Source: Hyposmocoma kahamanoa | Lineage: Eukaryota > Arthropoda > Insecta > Lepidoptera > Cosmopterigidae | Reading direction: 5' to 3' | NCBI RefSeq assembly: GCF_003589595.1 | Contig: NW_020654422.1 | Span: forward strand, 165,637-229,636 | DNA length: 64,000 bases | Shown: in pieces, positions 44,282 to 55,207 of the stretch | Layout: the number at the start of each line of letters is the position of its first letter | Numbering within the stretch: the stretch's first letter is position 1 | Translations under genes and position numbers: made by a program | Notes under the pieces: generated by a model | Told to the model about the DNA's origin: nothing | The model's input: the letters and a program-made list of their open reading frames with translations, nothing else | Database searches by the model: none

Positions 44282-44445
44282 TAGGGCTAGCGCGAAAGGA
44301 CGCGACTCGCCCGAGAGCGACATAAAGAGCGAGATACTGCTGTTGTCGCATAGAGATATAGAAACGCTTTTACACGAAACGATTTGCTATTATCTATGCG
44401 TGTAGTAAGTAGCTCGCTTTATGTCGCTCTCGCATAAGGGCGCGT
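44282..44445. mobile_element. Family U-like foldback element
   Basis: The left end TAGGGCTAGCGCGAAAGGAC resembles 33970. The inner arms GAGAGCGACATAAAG and CTTTATGTCGCTCTC pair exactly. The outer right end is replaced by family G. Confidence 0.6.
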
Positions 44446-44620
44446 TCCCAATATGTCGTAAAGTTTTATTTATCGTTAGACGGCTGTCGCGTCTAGCCTG
44501 TTCCCACATCACGACTATTTGTCGTGACTGTTTATTTTATCGTCGAACGACTGCCGTGTCTAGTAGTTTCCACTGGATCGTGACGACAATTTATCGGTTC
44601 ACGACAGTCGTCCTGTAAAT
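44446..44620 (+). repeat. Family G copy 1
   Basis: GGGCGCGTTCCCA, GTCGTGTCTAGCCTGTTCCCA-type joints and ATCGTGACGACAAT, as in the copies at 50384 and 56628, but most diverged. Confidence 0.65.
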
Positions 44621-45072
44621 ATTATTCATAGCTCAGTAGGCCTACCTACTAGCAACTACCTATAGTTCCCTGCTGTAACCAGGACTGCCGAGAAGATATA
44701 ATCGCGGTACCGGGACTGATTGCACTTTGCCAGTACCAAGATTTCCCGGTATTTCCGGAACCGGAAATTCCTAGGACCAAGCCCTAGGCGTTAGTGGTTT
44801 GCGTTTTATCGTAAAGTAAAATAAGCGCGATAAGGTCACTTTGCAAAATTTGTTCATCTGACTAGCCATACGCAATATGGCGATGCTATTAATAGATGTA
44901 TTCTGTTCTTGACATTTAAAGGCTTGTCTTATTGTGCGCAAAGTGCACACGTATTGGAGAACAGAATTATGTAGGTACTTAAATCAGCTGTAAAAGTGAA
45001 TAGTGAAACTAAATTATTACTTTGTAGACTTATCTATACTGGTTTTTTTTATTGACTGTACTGGTATTTTTT
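44621..45072. other. Unassigned stretch
   Basis: Nothing recognised. Confidence 0.4.
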
Positions 45073-45150
45073 AACGACCTCAGTGGCCCAATAATTGACA
45101 CTGTGGGGGCTAGATGAGAAGGTCCCAGGTCCAGTTTCCGGTAGGATATA
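45073..45150 (+). mobile_element. Decayed tRNA-like SINE head
   Basis: ACGACCTCAGTGGCCCAATA followed by GGTCCCAGGTCCAGTTTCC is a decayed A/B-box pair; fused to a family A inverted dimer. Confidence 0.4.
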
Positions 45151-45278
45151 TTTTTTTAATATAATATCAAGGTACGGGACGAACAACTCGTGCGCCTGAT
45201 GGTGAGCTAGCTGGACAGGCGTGTCGCTTACAATCACGCGCACGACTTGGTCGTTCCGTTACTTGGAATCATAAAAAA
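45151..45278. repeat. Family A inverted dimer
   Basis: 45151-45210 is the reverse 3' end (GGGACGAACAACTCGTGCGC) and 45211-45278 the forward 3' end (GGACAGGCGTGTCGCTTAC). They meet head to head at 45210/45211, so each half holds only the last 60-70 bp of the unit. Confidence 0.75.
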
Positions 45279-47185
45279 GGAGGATGCTGAGATTTCTGGA
45301 GGAGCTCGGGTGGGACGAGTAAGGACCCTACATCCACCACACGCAAAATACGCGCCCAGATGTCGAGCTGACACCAGCCCTTAACACCAAACCATACCAC
45401 AGTTAATAAGGTATGATTTTTACCAACATACACACACACACACTATTAAAAGCATTCAAAATATGTTAAGAGCAACATCCGCATTCAAGCCATGAATAAT
45501 TTTCGTAAAGTTCTCGGTTGTGTACCAACACGAAGTTTAATTTTGTTTGTGATTATCCGTGACAGTTTAAGTGAGTTGGCAAATTACTTAACTCTTTCAA
45601 AAGTATGAAGGAATTCTTAACTTTAAGCGTAACTTTCTTAACTTTTCGAACGGACCCTTCATGGCCATAGACGATATGATAATTATATAGATATGAGGTA
45701 AATAAAATGTATTTATAGTACCGGCACGCAATGATGGCCGTTTTGACGTTTGTCCGCTCATCAAGTTTCGTAACTACGAAGGAGCTAATTGTTGTCAATA
45801 GTGGTGCAGTAAATTTTAGGGATGTATAAGTAATACGACAAAAATAAATATATAAATATAAATGTCGTATATATAAATAAATATACGACACAACTCGGCA
45901 TTTGTTTTTCGAAATTCAAAATTTATAAAACCAGCACAACCTCTAATCTCCGGCAAACTCGCGTCAAAGCTCAATGTAAAACAAAGCAGTTTCGAATTGC
46001 CGATATATTAAGTAAATATTTTTATTTTCGTTTTATTAAGACTTTTTAATCAGCTACCTCTTGCAATACTAGTTATAAATCTAAAAATTTATTGATGCGA
46101 CTCGCATTTACTTATATTTTTTTCGATTATGAATTGATAGTTCACCTCAATTTGATTTGATTATATAGTTTAATATAAATAATAAGTAAGTATTTGAAAT
46201 TATCACAATGACAATTTCAGACATTAACAGAGTTTATAAGGACAACCTGTAGTTAAATAGTAAATTTCTGAACAAAAACACAAAAAGACTTCATAGTATA
46301 AATTTTTGTTCACTCCCATCGGAAGATGAGCCAAAATCATCAGTTGAGCTACTAGTATCAACAGTACGTATAATATTTGATTTTCAATCATATTATCAAT
46401 GTTAACATCTCTATCAAAATCAAAATTAAAAAATCAATATTTTTTTAAGTGAAAATAAAATTGATTCGGTGAAGTTTGTGCGATTTATTGGTTACAACCA
46501 TTACAACACTAGTATTTCAAAAAATAAGACGGAGGACGTAACTGTTTTTAAGACGTTTCGGTGTAATTCTCAAAATTGAATTTTGTTTTGAAATTCGTGC
46601 GAATATAATACTTGACATTTGTTCTATCATATAATATTATACTATAATGTTTCACAAAATTAGAGCATTTTTTTAAACCCAAAAAGTTAACAATTGTTTG
46701 ATAACTGTTTCGTTGATTGCATTCAAAATTACATATTATTTTATTGTCTTCATTAGTTGTCAGATTCAAAATTAATATAAATAAAATAATTATATAAAAT
46801 TAATATAAATAAAATAATAGCGTATATATATTCAAATAATTTAGTCTTGATTCCTATAAACTTTCATTTATTTCCTTATTATGTAGTCTTGTTATTTTCC
46901 TGTGTTTGTTTCCTACTAAAGTGTATAAGTAAAAATTATCATTATATACGAGTATTATATAATAATAATAATGTTCAGACAACTACATCAATTACCTGGT
47001 CTGAAATTACGGTATTCCTTGTAATAGTACAACCTTTTTATTTTGCCGACTTTCGTATGCGTAAAAGAGAAGAAACCACGAACAGTTTGAGCGCGTCTCA
47101 AAAAAGGGTTTATTTCCAAAATTACGTTAAAAATGGAAGAAATTAAAACAACCACGGTTTTCATTATTGGATAATACGTTATTCA
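45279..47185. other. Long AT-rich stretch, nothing recognised
   Basis: 1.9 kb without recognised elements. A 21 bp direct duplication (AATTAATATAAATAAAATAA) is at about 46769-46820. A 112-codon reverse frame at 45553-45891 has no domain. Confidence 0.45.
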
Positions 47186-47252
47186 TAGGAAATGAAACTA
47201 TTTTTCCGGATTTAAATCGCGTATATTTGGTTTTTCAAACAAACCGACGTTT
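47186..47252 (+). repeat. Family I fragment
   Basis: ATAGGAAATGAAACTATTTT to TCAAACAAACCGACGTTTG, ending before the GGGCCC block. Confidence 0.6.
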
Positions 47253-47514
47253 GTTTTGTTGGTGGTGGTGGAATACGTTATTCTTCAAAATTTTGTCAAT
47301 TTTACTGAGTATATTACGGATATTTGTGCGTTGTAAGCGTGTTGTAATTTGAATTTTTTTTTGTCTAGAAAATATTGTAAAATCGTGTTTTGGGAACAAC
47401 TACATTTTAGATAATGTGATGAATAATACACATTTTTTTCATTGCCACAAGTTGAACAGATTTTGTTAAAAACGCTTTAAAGTAAAGCGTAATTGACGGT
47501 ATTCAGCATCTGAA

Positions 47515-47630
47515 GCGTGAAACACATGAGTGCGGGTCGGATGCGAGTCGGGTGCGGGTCGGGAGAGTGCCGTGTCGGGACCGCGGCGGGTCAATTCAAT
47601 GGCTACGACTTTCAATTTTGCAAAGTAAGC
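47515..47630 (+). promoter_or_regulatory. CpG-rich spot with possible first exon
   Basis: GGGTCGGATGCGAGTCGGGT and GACCGCGGCGGGTC form a CpG-rich stretch. It is followed by ATG at 47599, eight codons (MATTFNFA plus 2 nt) and a strong splice donor GTAAGC at 47625-47630. The combination resembles a host 5' exon, but no downstream exon is recognisable and a family T copy begins 15 bp later. Confidence 0.3.
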
Positions 47631-47644
47631 ATTAATATATGTTA

Positions 47645-47800
47645 TCTACGGGGTGATATCAATAGATTTCCGTAAAACACGCTAATTTGGTTGTCACAAC
47701 ATTTGCGCGGATTTGATCTGGCCACTAAATGACCGAAAAACTTATAATCCAATACTAGTTACGCGGAATTGCAATATCCGCGACGATATTATGTTATTAA
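47645..47800 (-). repeat. Family T, copy 2
   Basis: Reverse counterpart of 42065-42220 (CACGCTAATTTGGTTGTC, TGATCTGGCCACTAAATGAC). Confidence 0.7.
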
Positions 47801-48148
47801 TATAATCTGTAGAACAGCTCGACACAACAAGCTACAACGATAATTCACAAAGGTATTCTACAGACGTTTCATATCGACAAATTAAACACACGCGATGGGT
47901 AAATGTGGCTGAAAATAAGTCGTTAGGCTCTATGGTTCTATGGTGTGGAGCAGTGCAGACGTACTGGAGCCGTTTAGCCGAACAAGCCGGGCAGGTAATT
48001 ACGTGCTGCGCGTGCTCAGCCTCTATGTCTTGTCCAACATTTCTCACGTTTACCTTAACCGTTGTTTACTTTTTGATTAGTAATTAGCGCGAATGTCTTG
48101 TACTTCAGTATACTACTTGACACGAATTATGTATCTACATTGAAATGG
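47801..48148. other. Unassigned stretch
   Basis: A moderately GC-rich segment at 47930-48030 with overlapping short frames on both strands; no domain. Confidence 0.4.
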
Positions 48149-48836
48149 TTTTTTTTTTATATACATGACAGGCAAATGACTCCACTCCACCTGATGTTAA
48201 GTGGAAAGTGGTATCCAAACGCGAAGGAACCTAGTGCAGCGATGAAACCCTCACTGCACTAGCCACCTCCACCCTGCCTGCCTACAATATGCCTCTTCAC
48301 GTCTCGTTTGAAGGACCCCATATCATAAGAGGGAGGGAAGACATGTGCCGGAAGGGAGTTCCATTTGTCAACTGTGCGGCAGAGAAAGGAGCAACCGAAC
48401 CTTTTAGTACGCGCTGGAATGCGGCAGGTAGCGAAACGGTGACTACGAAGGCCAGCACGCGTGCTTCTGAGCAGGAACGGGGAAGGGGGGATGAGGTTGA
48501 ACAGCTCTTCAGAGCACTCACCATGATACATGCGGTAAAAGGCGCTAAGCGATGCAACATCTCTACGCAGTTGCAGAGATTCAAGGCGTGATGAGACCAC
48601 TTCGTCGCCTATAATTCGAGTAGCACGACGCTGTAATTTATCCAAGGCATCGAGTAGGTACTTGGCGGAGCCGTCGCACAAGTGCGAACAATACTCAACG
48701 CAAGACCGGACCTGTGTTTTGTACAGCAGGCATAACTGGTCCGGTGTGAAAAAACGTCGCACCTTGTTCAGGACTCCGAGTTTCCGTGAGGCTGTTTTGA
48801 TCACAGATTCGATGTAGGTCCTTGGATTCAAATCAC
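48149..48836 (-). pseudogene. LINE ORF2 C-terminal third and 3' UTR
   Basis: The minus strand is open for about 190 codons from DLNPRTYIESVIKTASRKL through FTPDQLCLLYKTQVRSCVEY, CSHLCDG, LDKLQRRATRIIGDE, LRRDVASLSAFYRMYHGEC and TVDKWNSLPAHVFPP to SFKRDVKRHIVGRQGGGG. This is the region after the reverse-transcriptase palm in CR1/Jockey-like LINEs (thumb and C-terminal domain). It is 5'-truncated at about 48836 by incomplete reverse transcription, and followed by a 3' UTR (48149-48258) and an 8 bp T-run. Still uninterrupted by stops, so a recent insertion compared with the other relics. Frames on the other strand here are shadows. Confidence 0.9.
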
Positions 48837-49479
48837 AGCAGATTATGTCTACTTCGGGTTCTAGTTTAGGTTTAAACTCTAATTTAAAATAACATAATTT
48901 GAGATAAATGGATCTGACAAAACGATTAGTTGAATTTAATTTCAAATCGAATAAGTTATCACTTGATTGATTTTCATATTATGAATCATTGGAACCTATT
49001 CTTTGATTCCAACGACATGCTTAGTTTGTACCGTATGCTCTCGTTCCTGAGCACCCCCGTTCCTGTATGCCATTCTAATATCCACCGAAACCCATTTGCA
49101 CCCAAAAATTTTATTATGGAGAGTACCTATTACTTTTCTGTTATGGTAGTTTTAGCTTGGTCTAAACTTACTACTGTCGAGAACTAAATAATTCTAATAA
49201 AATTATAATTTCTTTGTATTTCAAAAATATAATACGTTCAAGAATATTATAACCTATTTGTTTCCTTAGAAAAAAAAAGAACAATGCACTTTACAATAAA
49301 AAAAGTTACACGCGATGACTAAGATGTATACAAAAATTTGATGCAACCGATAGTTTTAGGATCAATAGAATAATTTGGAATACCTAATATCTAAATAATG
49401 CATTTTTTTTCGTGAATAAACCGAAAATTTGGTGGTTGCGAAGTTTATCCTAACTAACATTAATTTTTTAATGTACTTA
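48837..49479. other. Unassigned stretch
   Basis: Nothing recognised. Confidence 0.4.
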
Positions 49480-49800
49480 AGTAATGTCCCGAATCCCGGA
49501 AAAATCCGAGACAAAGAAATGTTGTCGTAAGGAAATCTCCGCTTTCTGGCTCTGTTCCTCGAAGTTTAGGTAAAATAGTCTATTCCGATCACTGATTATC
49601 ACGCCAAGCATTAGATGAGGAGGTACAGAGTTCAATTTATCGATAAAACCAATTAGGGAAGGAAAGTTTTCTAAATTGTTTCCGGTCCTCATTATCCATA
49701 TTTTCGGTAATAGAGTGAATTTAGTTGCTTCGGTACTTATAGTAACTATGGGTAATTCCCGTAATGAGTTCAAATGGTTAGTTTGATTCATTCAAATCAT
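49480..49800 (-). other. Family P, shared sequence with reverse open frame
   Basis: The reverse strand has a 104-codon frame containing SDRNRLFYLNFEEQSQKAEI and LRQHFFVSDFSG. 49500-49625 matches 58985-59095 (ATGTTGTCGYAARG, CTTTCTGRCTCTGTTCCTCG). A shared coding ancestor is possible, since both copies can read EEQSQK and LRQHF, but I do not recognise the protein. Confidence 0.4.
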
Positions 49801-50019
49801 TATTGTTATTTATTATTATATGTACAGTATGTGTATGCGGCCTTAACTGTATGTATTTCCCATCTATTTATGCTCCAGGTTTTCAGGTTAGTTTTCTTGA
49901 CCTAATTTTATATCAATTTTTAATAATTGAATATTCTAGAATATTATCACGAAGTATTATTTAATATTCGAGTGTAATAAATAACCTAAACATATTGTTT
50001 AACATTTCAAGATAATATA

Positions 50020-50383
50020 TTTTTTTAATATCAAGTGACGGGACAAACGAATCGTGTGCTTGATGGTAAGCTACACGCCTGTCCATAACAGTTGCAGTGC
50101 CACTCTGAGCTTTAAATCGCAAACATCTGAGAGGCTCTGTCACTGCGCCAGTCACTCTAAGGGTCGTATTCTAGAACTCTACTCAATGCTTAAGTCAGAA
50201 CTTGAGTATGATTCAAAGTACTAGAAATCATACTCAAGTCCCTGCCATTAGGGTCGTATTTCCAGTGCTTGTGTTGCCAGTGCAATCCTGACTTGAGCAT
50301 TGAATAGAGTTCTAGAATACGACCCTGAGACATAAGTTGACAAGTCCCATGTGCCTGTAATTTCACCAGCGCCCTTAGGACGC
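50020..50383 (-). repeat. Family A copy split by family H MITE
   Basis: Starts with TTTTTTAATATCAAGTGACG, is interrupted at 50161-50325, resumes with ACATAAGTTGACAAGTCCCA and stops at CAGCGCCCTTA, where family G begins. Confidence 0.8.
50161..50325. mobile_element. Family H MITE nested in A
   Basis: 165 bp, same length and ends as 4638-4802. Flanks TAA (50158-50160) and TGA (50326-50328); the uninterrupted family A sequence reads CTGAGACAT here, so the left duplicate has one change. Confidence 0.85.
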
Positions 50384-50575
50384 GTTCCCACTATGTCGTC
50401 ACGTTTTATTATCGTTGGACGACGGTCGTGTCTAGCCTGTTCCCATATCACGACTATCTGTCGTGGACGATTTTTTATCGTTGAACGACTGTCGTGACTA
50501 GCTGTTCCCACTAGATCGTGACGACAATAGGAGCTGCGACAATCTGTCGTCACGTTTTTATCGTGGCTTTTTTTA
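50384..50575 (+). repeat. Family G copy 2
   Basis: Three imperfect internal repeats each begin GTTCCCA (near 50388, 50440 and 50503) and end with GTCGTGWCTAGC. Abuts the truncated family A copy. Confidence 0.75.
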
Positions 50576-51262
50576 TTAGCGTAATTGAATTTAAAATAAA
50601 CATAAATTTTATTGAAACATTACATAATATGACAAAACATATTTGAAGTACTATTTTCGCACGAATTCCAAAATAAAATGCAATTTTGAGTTACTCCAAA
50701 ACGTCCTGAAAACAGTTACATCCTCAAGCTATTTTTTTAAATAATAGTGTTGTAAGTAATTCATCGCCGAATTTCACCGAGTTACTTCGGTTTCTCGGAA
50801 AAAAATATTGGCTTTTTAAATATTAAAACAAAAATGTAACTAAAAATAGGTGTATTTTAAATAATTATGTATATTAGATCTCTGACCAAAAATAAATTTA
50901 TAATTTATCAAATCCAAAAGAGCCCCGTACTCATAGCCAGATTTGTATTTCACAACAATGAACCGAATAATAATCTAAACAATCACAAACTCTTAAAATT
51001 TTGAATCGGTTTCTCTTGAAAATCGTATAATGTGATTACCGATATGATTAGTCCACATCCCTAATCGCGTCACGAGGACAAGTGCCAAATTTGGCCTCTT
51101 ATTTGGTGACGACTATAATTTGAAAATAAAAAAAATAATCTACTGTCATTTCGTGAATTTATTAGCTATAATTTCCTACTGATACAGATTTATCGAGAGG
51201 TTTGAGGTTGACTTTGTTTCTTTGTAAATTTCGTAAACTTTACTTGAAAAAGTTTGTATTAG
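50576..51262. other. Unassigned stretch
   Basis: Nothing recognised. Confidence 0.4.
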
Positions 51263-51580
51263 CCGACATCAAGAAAAATGAGGAGGTTCTCAATTTGACT
51301 GTATTTTTTTGTAAGTATCCGGCGTTTTGGAACCGATTTTGATGATTCTTTTTAATTGGAAAGAGGATACCTCAGTATTAGTCCCATTTAAATTTGAAGT
51401 AAATATGTCACATCTAAGGGTGGCATACTAGGGATGAATCCGGTTCCGCGCACTTTCCGGTAAGTGATTACAAGAAAACTTGGCAAATAGATGTAATTCA
51501 GACGAATAGTAAAAGTGGACCGGTCGGGAAAGTAGACCAATTGTAGCGAAGGGGTTTGAGGTCAATTTTTTTTAATAAAA
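51263..51580 (-). repeat. Family E copy with a 55 bp insertion
   Basis: Reverse copy to about 51498, then ACGAATAGTAAAAGTGGACC-type foreign sequence, resuming at TTTGAGGTCAATTTTTTTT near 51554. Confidence 0.65.
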
Positions 51581-52044
51581 CAATATTAAACTGATACAAT
51601 TTCCAATGTTTTTTACTTCTATTTAACCTCGTTTTCTTTTCAAAAATTTTGAGTAAGTAAAACCTAAGTCGATGTTAAAATATGCTAATTTAATTAGTAC
51701 TTTATACCTAATACTTATTTCTTTCAATACAGACGTTACTGTTTTATATTCTCACTTTCTATTTTTTTACAATTTAGTTTCGTTGAATGTGCCGTATGTG
51801 TATTTACGAAAATTGTAATTGGAACGCAAAAACTGGATTGTGCACCTACGCAGTTCTTTACGCGCTGGTGCACCCGCCAAGGACTTCTGGATTGCTATTC
51901 TTCTGAAAATCTGACTTCATCTCCCAAAAGGGACCACTGAGTTAATTACTTAATAGAAAAAATAATCAAGTAATTCAAGATTAATATACTCCTTATCAAA
52001 ACTAACGTTGGAACGTTTAGCGAAATTGAATTATAAAGAATGAT
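51581..52044. other. Unassigned stretch
   Basis: Nothing recognised. Confidence 0.4.
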
Positions 52045-52120
52045 ACAGCCTCAAATGGCTTTGGTTGATTCTGCATAACAGTCAAAGTTAATCAATCACC
52101 TTGGAAAACATATTTATTAT
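52045..52120 (-). repeat. Family L fragment
   Basis: CCTCAAATGGCTTTGGTTGA and TTAATCAATCACCTTGGAAA are the reverse of the right end of the family L copies. Confidence 0.6.
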
Positions 52121-52675
52121 TTATGAAACGCTGTATTTAATACGTACTTTACATATCGCACTGTTAATACAATAGTGCATTAACTCAAAAAGTGTATTTT
52201 CTCAGAATCGATCGAAAAACAAATTACTCGCTTCGATTGAAAGATCTGTGTAAATTTATATATAAGTTATTTCCTACTTACCAAATATACATATTTAAAA
52301 AGAAAAAAGAAAAAACAATTTCATATTTTTGTATAAGGATAATTTTGGCCAGAGCTAGCTCACATAAAGCGTGTCGCATTTTGAGTTAAGTAATTAATTA
52401 GATATATTTTAGTTGTTTTTTACAATATTCTAACGACATTTTTATTGACGTGTAGAGAATCAAATTTTACATTCAGAAATGGTATAATCTTGAATTTCAC
52501 AAATTTTGAATTATAACTCTATTGTGACAGCAGTGCGATATATACCAATGATTTTTTTTATATCAATTAAACTAAATAGAACACAATATAGATTACACAC
52601 ACAATACACAATATACATCGAACACAAAGAAAAAATACTTCGATCTGACACGACACGAACCTGCATCAGTGGAGT
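52121..52675. other. Unassigned stretch
   Basis: Nothing recognised. Confidence 0.4.
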
Positions 52676-52735
52676 AGAAATGGAGTAAAATCACAAAAAA
52701 TAAATGAATGTTAAGGTAGTAAAATATCATAATAA
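52676..52735 (+). repeat. Family C tail fragment
   Basis: GGAGTAAAATCACAAAAAAT and GGTAGTAAAATATCAT resemble the C tail. Confidence 0.4.
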
Positions 52736-52782
52736 TTCATTGTAATCAATACCCAAACATAAGTTGTAATTAACTGCCCACA

Positions 52783-52985
52783 GAGTTTCTGCGTACATAT
52801 CTGATGCATGTGTCGCGAACACGCTGCATGTGCGATGAAATACATGTTAGTATACATATATGAAAAGCGCGAGCGGTGCGCAAGGCACGCGAACAAGTCG
52901 TAATACATAATGCATGTGCGAAGCTCGCGAGCCTTCCGCAAACAGGCGTGTTTGCGGCGCCTTCGCCAGATCTGTACGCACCCTT
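52783..52985. mobile_element. Probable MITE with internal hairpin
   Basis: GCGTACATATCTG (52791-52803) and its near complement CAGATCTGTACGC (52967-52979) bound a CpG-rich interior. A perfect hairpin CCGCAAACA/TGTTTGCGG with 4-base loop sits at 52936-52957. Confidence 0.5.
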
Positions 52986-53005
52986 ACAATCTCTTGTTTA
53001 TTTTT

Positions 53006-53237
53006 AACAGTCTCAAAAAAAAAAGGAGGTTCACATTTCGACTGTATGTTTTATTTTTGTATGCATGTTGCGCGATAACTTCGGCAATTTGTGATCCGAT
53101 TTTGATGATTATTTTTCTGGAAAGAAGGTACCTCAGTAGAGTAGGTCCCATTTTATTTTGAAGAATATATTCCACCTCTAAGAGTGGTGGATGAATGACT
53201 TTTGAGGTCGGTTTTTTTAGTACTCTGTGCTGAGATT
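53006..53237 (-). repeat. Family E copy
   Basis: Reverse copy, with a direct join of GGTGGATGAATGAC to TTTTGAGGTCGG (middle block deleted), like 12420-12632 reversed. Confidence 0.7.
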
Positions 53238-53885
53238 ATTTTAATCAGATATAACAAGAGTTTATTATGGCTAAATTACAATTAATGTAATTATACAGAA
53301 TAAAGTCAATTAAGATAATTTCATAGATTTCTCATAGATGGCATTACTCCAAAAAAGCCGTTAAAAACCGAGAATAAAGTCACTTGAGAGAGCGTCAACC
53401 ACGGTGTTACGACTAAAGCCAATCAAGTTATCTTCGGATTTCACGGTAAAGAGAAAAAAAAGGAATTTCAATCAAGAGCATTTTTAGCTAGTTTGGCGAA
53501 TCGGTAATTTAATCAGTCACAATATGATTAAATTCATTACTTAAAATTCTTGCTGCGATAATTGTGATAGGCTCTGATGGAAACAAGGTATATTATGGGC
53601 TTAAACAATAACGTGTTTATTTCAAAAAACTTTTTTTCAGTGTTCATATAAAATTACTACAACGATAAGAGAGAGTATGATACTCACTACTCAGTATCCA
53701 TATTAAGAAATTTAATTATGGTTATTTTTGAAAATTTCTACCTTAATTACAATACAAATATTCTTTATTGCGCACTGAGATCATCCAAGACAATCCTTTT
53801 AATGCAATCGGAATAGACCTGTAGTAGTTTGTGATGTTCCGGTCGGGAATGGACCGCGACGTTGTTATTAGAATCAGGTTTTTGT
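53238..53885. other. Mostly unassigned
   Basis: 53316-53370 is a family C leader fragment (TCATAGATTTCTCATAGATG). Nothing else recognised. Confidence 0.45.
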
Positions 53886-54189
53886 TTCTTTTTATGATAG
53901 CAAGTGACGGGATGAACAAGTCGTGTTCCTGGTAAGCGACACGCCTGAACATAACACTTGCAGTGCCACTCAGAGCTTAAATCGCAACGATCTGACCTGG
54001 TCACTACCAATGCGCCCGTCACCCTAAGACATAAGTTGACAAGTCCCATGTGCCCATAATTTCACCAGCGCCCTTACCCTTTCAAAACAGGAACGCAGTA
54101 ATGCTCACATTACTGCTTGGCGGCAGAAGTAGGTAAGGTGGCAGTACTACCTTGGACGAACTCTTTCACAAGGAGCTCTACTACTGCTG
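53886..54189 (-). repeat. Family A unit as LINE 3' UTR
   Basis: Complete reverse unit in one piece with the coding end that follows at higher coordinates. It shows what the family is part of. Confidence 0.8.
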
Positions 54190-54665
54190 ATCTTAGAGGA
54201 GATCCGTGCCGAGCATTGGGACGTAATGGTGGGTGATGATTTTAACATGTTATATCCACACCTCATCATCTCATTCGACGTGCAGGGTTCATAACGATGT
54301 TTTCCTTCGCCATGCCTGTCACAGTCCACAAGATTATCCCAATGTGCGCCATTTAACCCGGTCCTCAGCTTGTCGCATCTATCTGCTGCTGCCAGCAACC
54401 TTTTGCAGATCGTCACTGCATCTGGCCAGAGAACGTACTTCGCTAAGCTCGCTGAGCCGTAGTCTCCACTAAAGAACTCGCTTCCCCCATCGGTTATCGG
54501 TTCTACGACAGTTATGACCGGCCCAGTGACACTTCAGCTTGCTTATTCTACCATCTATGTCGACTACCTAGGTTTTCTGTCAGATAACCTCATTTCGAGT
54601 ATTATTCTCCGGAGAAACTCTGAGTATAGCTCGTTCTATAGCTCGCTGAACGATTTTGAAGTAAA
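54190..54665 (-). pseudogene. Family A parent LINE, ORF2 C-terminus
   Basis: The minus strand reads VQRAIERAILRVSPENN, VVDIDGRISKLKCHWAGH, RRTDNRWGKRVL, stop, WR, then after frame changes RCSDDLQKVAGSSR, stop, MRQAEDRVKWRTLG. The series R-A-x-E-R-A-M/I-L, K-L-K-x-x-W-A-G-H, T-D-x-R-W-G, D-D-L-x-K-V-A-G-S and WRxLG is the C-terminal tail of a widespread insect endonuclease/reverse-transcriptase LINE (RTE-like; from memory). Several stops and at least two frameshifts. About 100 bp of non-coding sequence separates the WRTLG end from family A. Confidence 0.8.
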
Positions 54666-54685
54666 TAGGTTCAGGTTAAATATAT

Positions 54686-54734
54686 GTAATTCCAGGAACT
54701 TTTGGGGTCGGTTTTTTTTGTACTTTATACTAAT
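54686..54734 (-). repeat. Family E end fragment
   Basis: GTAATTCCAGGAACTTTTGG and GTCGGTTTTTTTTGTACTTT. Confidence 0.6.
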
Positions 54735-55207
54735 GACCGAATTCGAAATAAGGAATCATCCTCATTCGAAGTTCGAATAAGCGTACACCCTACCCCCTAA
54801 TTGGTTATAATATTACCAACCCACACAAGCAAACTGCGATTATACAAACAGTGCCCAAATAACAATTTACAAAGAAGTGATTGTTGTTTCGCAAAATTTC
54901 TTAACACAACGTCAAAAGTTCCGGTTCATAACAGAATTCAAACTTTAAAATTATTTAAGTAATAAATTTGAAAACAATATTTACCTCTTCATTAATATTT
55001 ACTACTTTTAGTACTTAACAAGATTTGCGGTATTTTTTTGTTTATTGGCATTGTGGCATTGGAATAAATCCATCAAGGCAAATTTTCGATAATTTCTTTT
55101 TTTACAATTCTTTATTCTACGTCCTTTTTCCTGTAAATATACTTATTTTGGTGAATGATTTTACTCTTATTTTGATGGTGACAGTATCCAAATTATCGCA
55201 TTGATTA
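54735..55207. other. Unassigned stretch
   Basis: Nothing recognised. Confidence 0.4.

Noticed and set aside
45553..45891. 112-codon reverse frame rich in Y and I
   Set aside because: Low-complexity AT-rich translation; no domain, no support.
48289..48591. Forward 100-codon and reverse 95-codon frames
   Set aside because: Other-frame shadows of the LINE ORF2 relic at 48149-48836.
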